From: JBLFWJ01 sp047611425
GTDB taxonomy: Bacteria; Bacteroidota; Bacteroidia; UBA10329
Length of the DNA: 5,440 nucleotides
NCBI GenBank assembly: GCA_047611425.1
Contig: JBLFWJ010000203.1
Location: forward strand, 1 to 5,440
Direction: 5' to 3'
Shown: one piece after another, positions 5,398 to 5,440 of the stretch
Numbering within the stretch: position 1 is the stretch's first letter
Layout of the letters: each line of letters begins with the position of its first letter
Notes under the pieces: model-generated
What the model saw: only the letters and a program-made list of their open reading frames with translations
The model's database searches: none
What the model was told of the DNA's origin: nothing
Made by a program: the position numbers and the translations under genes

Positions 5398-5440
5398 ATT
5401 GAACTAAATTTAGGCGGCTTTCAAATGGCTTGGAGAGAAT
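5398..5440. other. Right flank, no callable gene
   Basis: These 43 bp lie outside the MITE. A plus-strand ATG at 5425 opens a frame (MAWRE) that runs off the window edge, and a minus-strand frame is open into the MITE. Both are too short to judge. Confidence 0.3.

Overview
The window looks like chromosomal DNA from a Bacteroidota member, perhaps Flavobacteriales-like. Five things point there: a moderate-to-low GC feel; no Shine-Dalgarno-like sequence before the main genes; two exact matches to the Bacteroidota -7 promoter element TAnnTTTG; a ~600-residue acyl-CoA dehydrogenase with a C-terminal extension; and a small secreted protein built of 13-residue 'VEYESQAD' repeats. The lineage is an inference from these traits, not a database result.

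Layout from left to right. Positions 1-126 hold the right-hand part of a short, palindrome-rich repeat element. It abuts the broken end of a minus-strand membrane-protein pseudogene (127-604), which also carries a frameshift near 220-260. A short divergent intergenic region (605-719) holds a 14-bp perfect palindrome and a TATATTTG promoter element. These precede a plus-strand acyl-CoA dehydrogenase (720-2510). Converging on it, with 8 bp between the stop codons, is a minus-strand two-gene operon. Its first gene is paaZ (2866-4908), the bifunctional oxepin-CoA hydrolase / semialdehyde dehydrogenase of phenylacetate breakdown. Its second is a 115-residue exported 13-residue-repeat protein (2519-2866) whose start codon overlaps the paaZ stop (TGATG). 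Upstream of paaZ are another TATATTTG element, a 16-bp inverted repeat, a doubtful 45-codon ORF (4995-5132), three degenerate 21-bp tandem repeats (5141-5203) and a complete 191-bp MITE-like element (5207-5397). The first 126 bp of the window are a second copy of that element.

How the genes fit together. PaaZ opens the oxepin-CoA ring and oxidises the resulting aldehyde, giving a CoA thioester that goes on to beta-oxidation-like steps. An acyl-CoA dehydrogenase nearby suits acyl-CoA catabolism, although it is a separate convergent unit and is not itself a core paa gene. Both transcription units start with TATATTTG followed by exactly 19 nt and ATG, which suggests the same kind of housekeeping promoter. 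No other paa genes (paaABCDE, paaK, paaG, paaJ) are in the window.

The least expected items are the translational coupling of a secreted repeat protein to a cytosolic catabolic enzyme, the membrane gene broken at the edge of a MITE, and the MITE pair in direct orientation bracketing the whole catabolic block. I found no CRISPR array, tRNA, rRNA, transposase or defence system, and nothing that amounts to a clear new multi-gene system.
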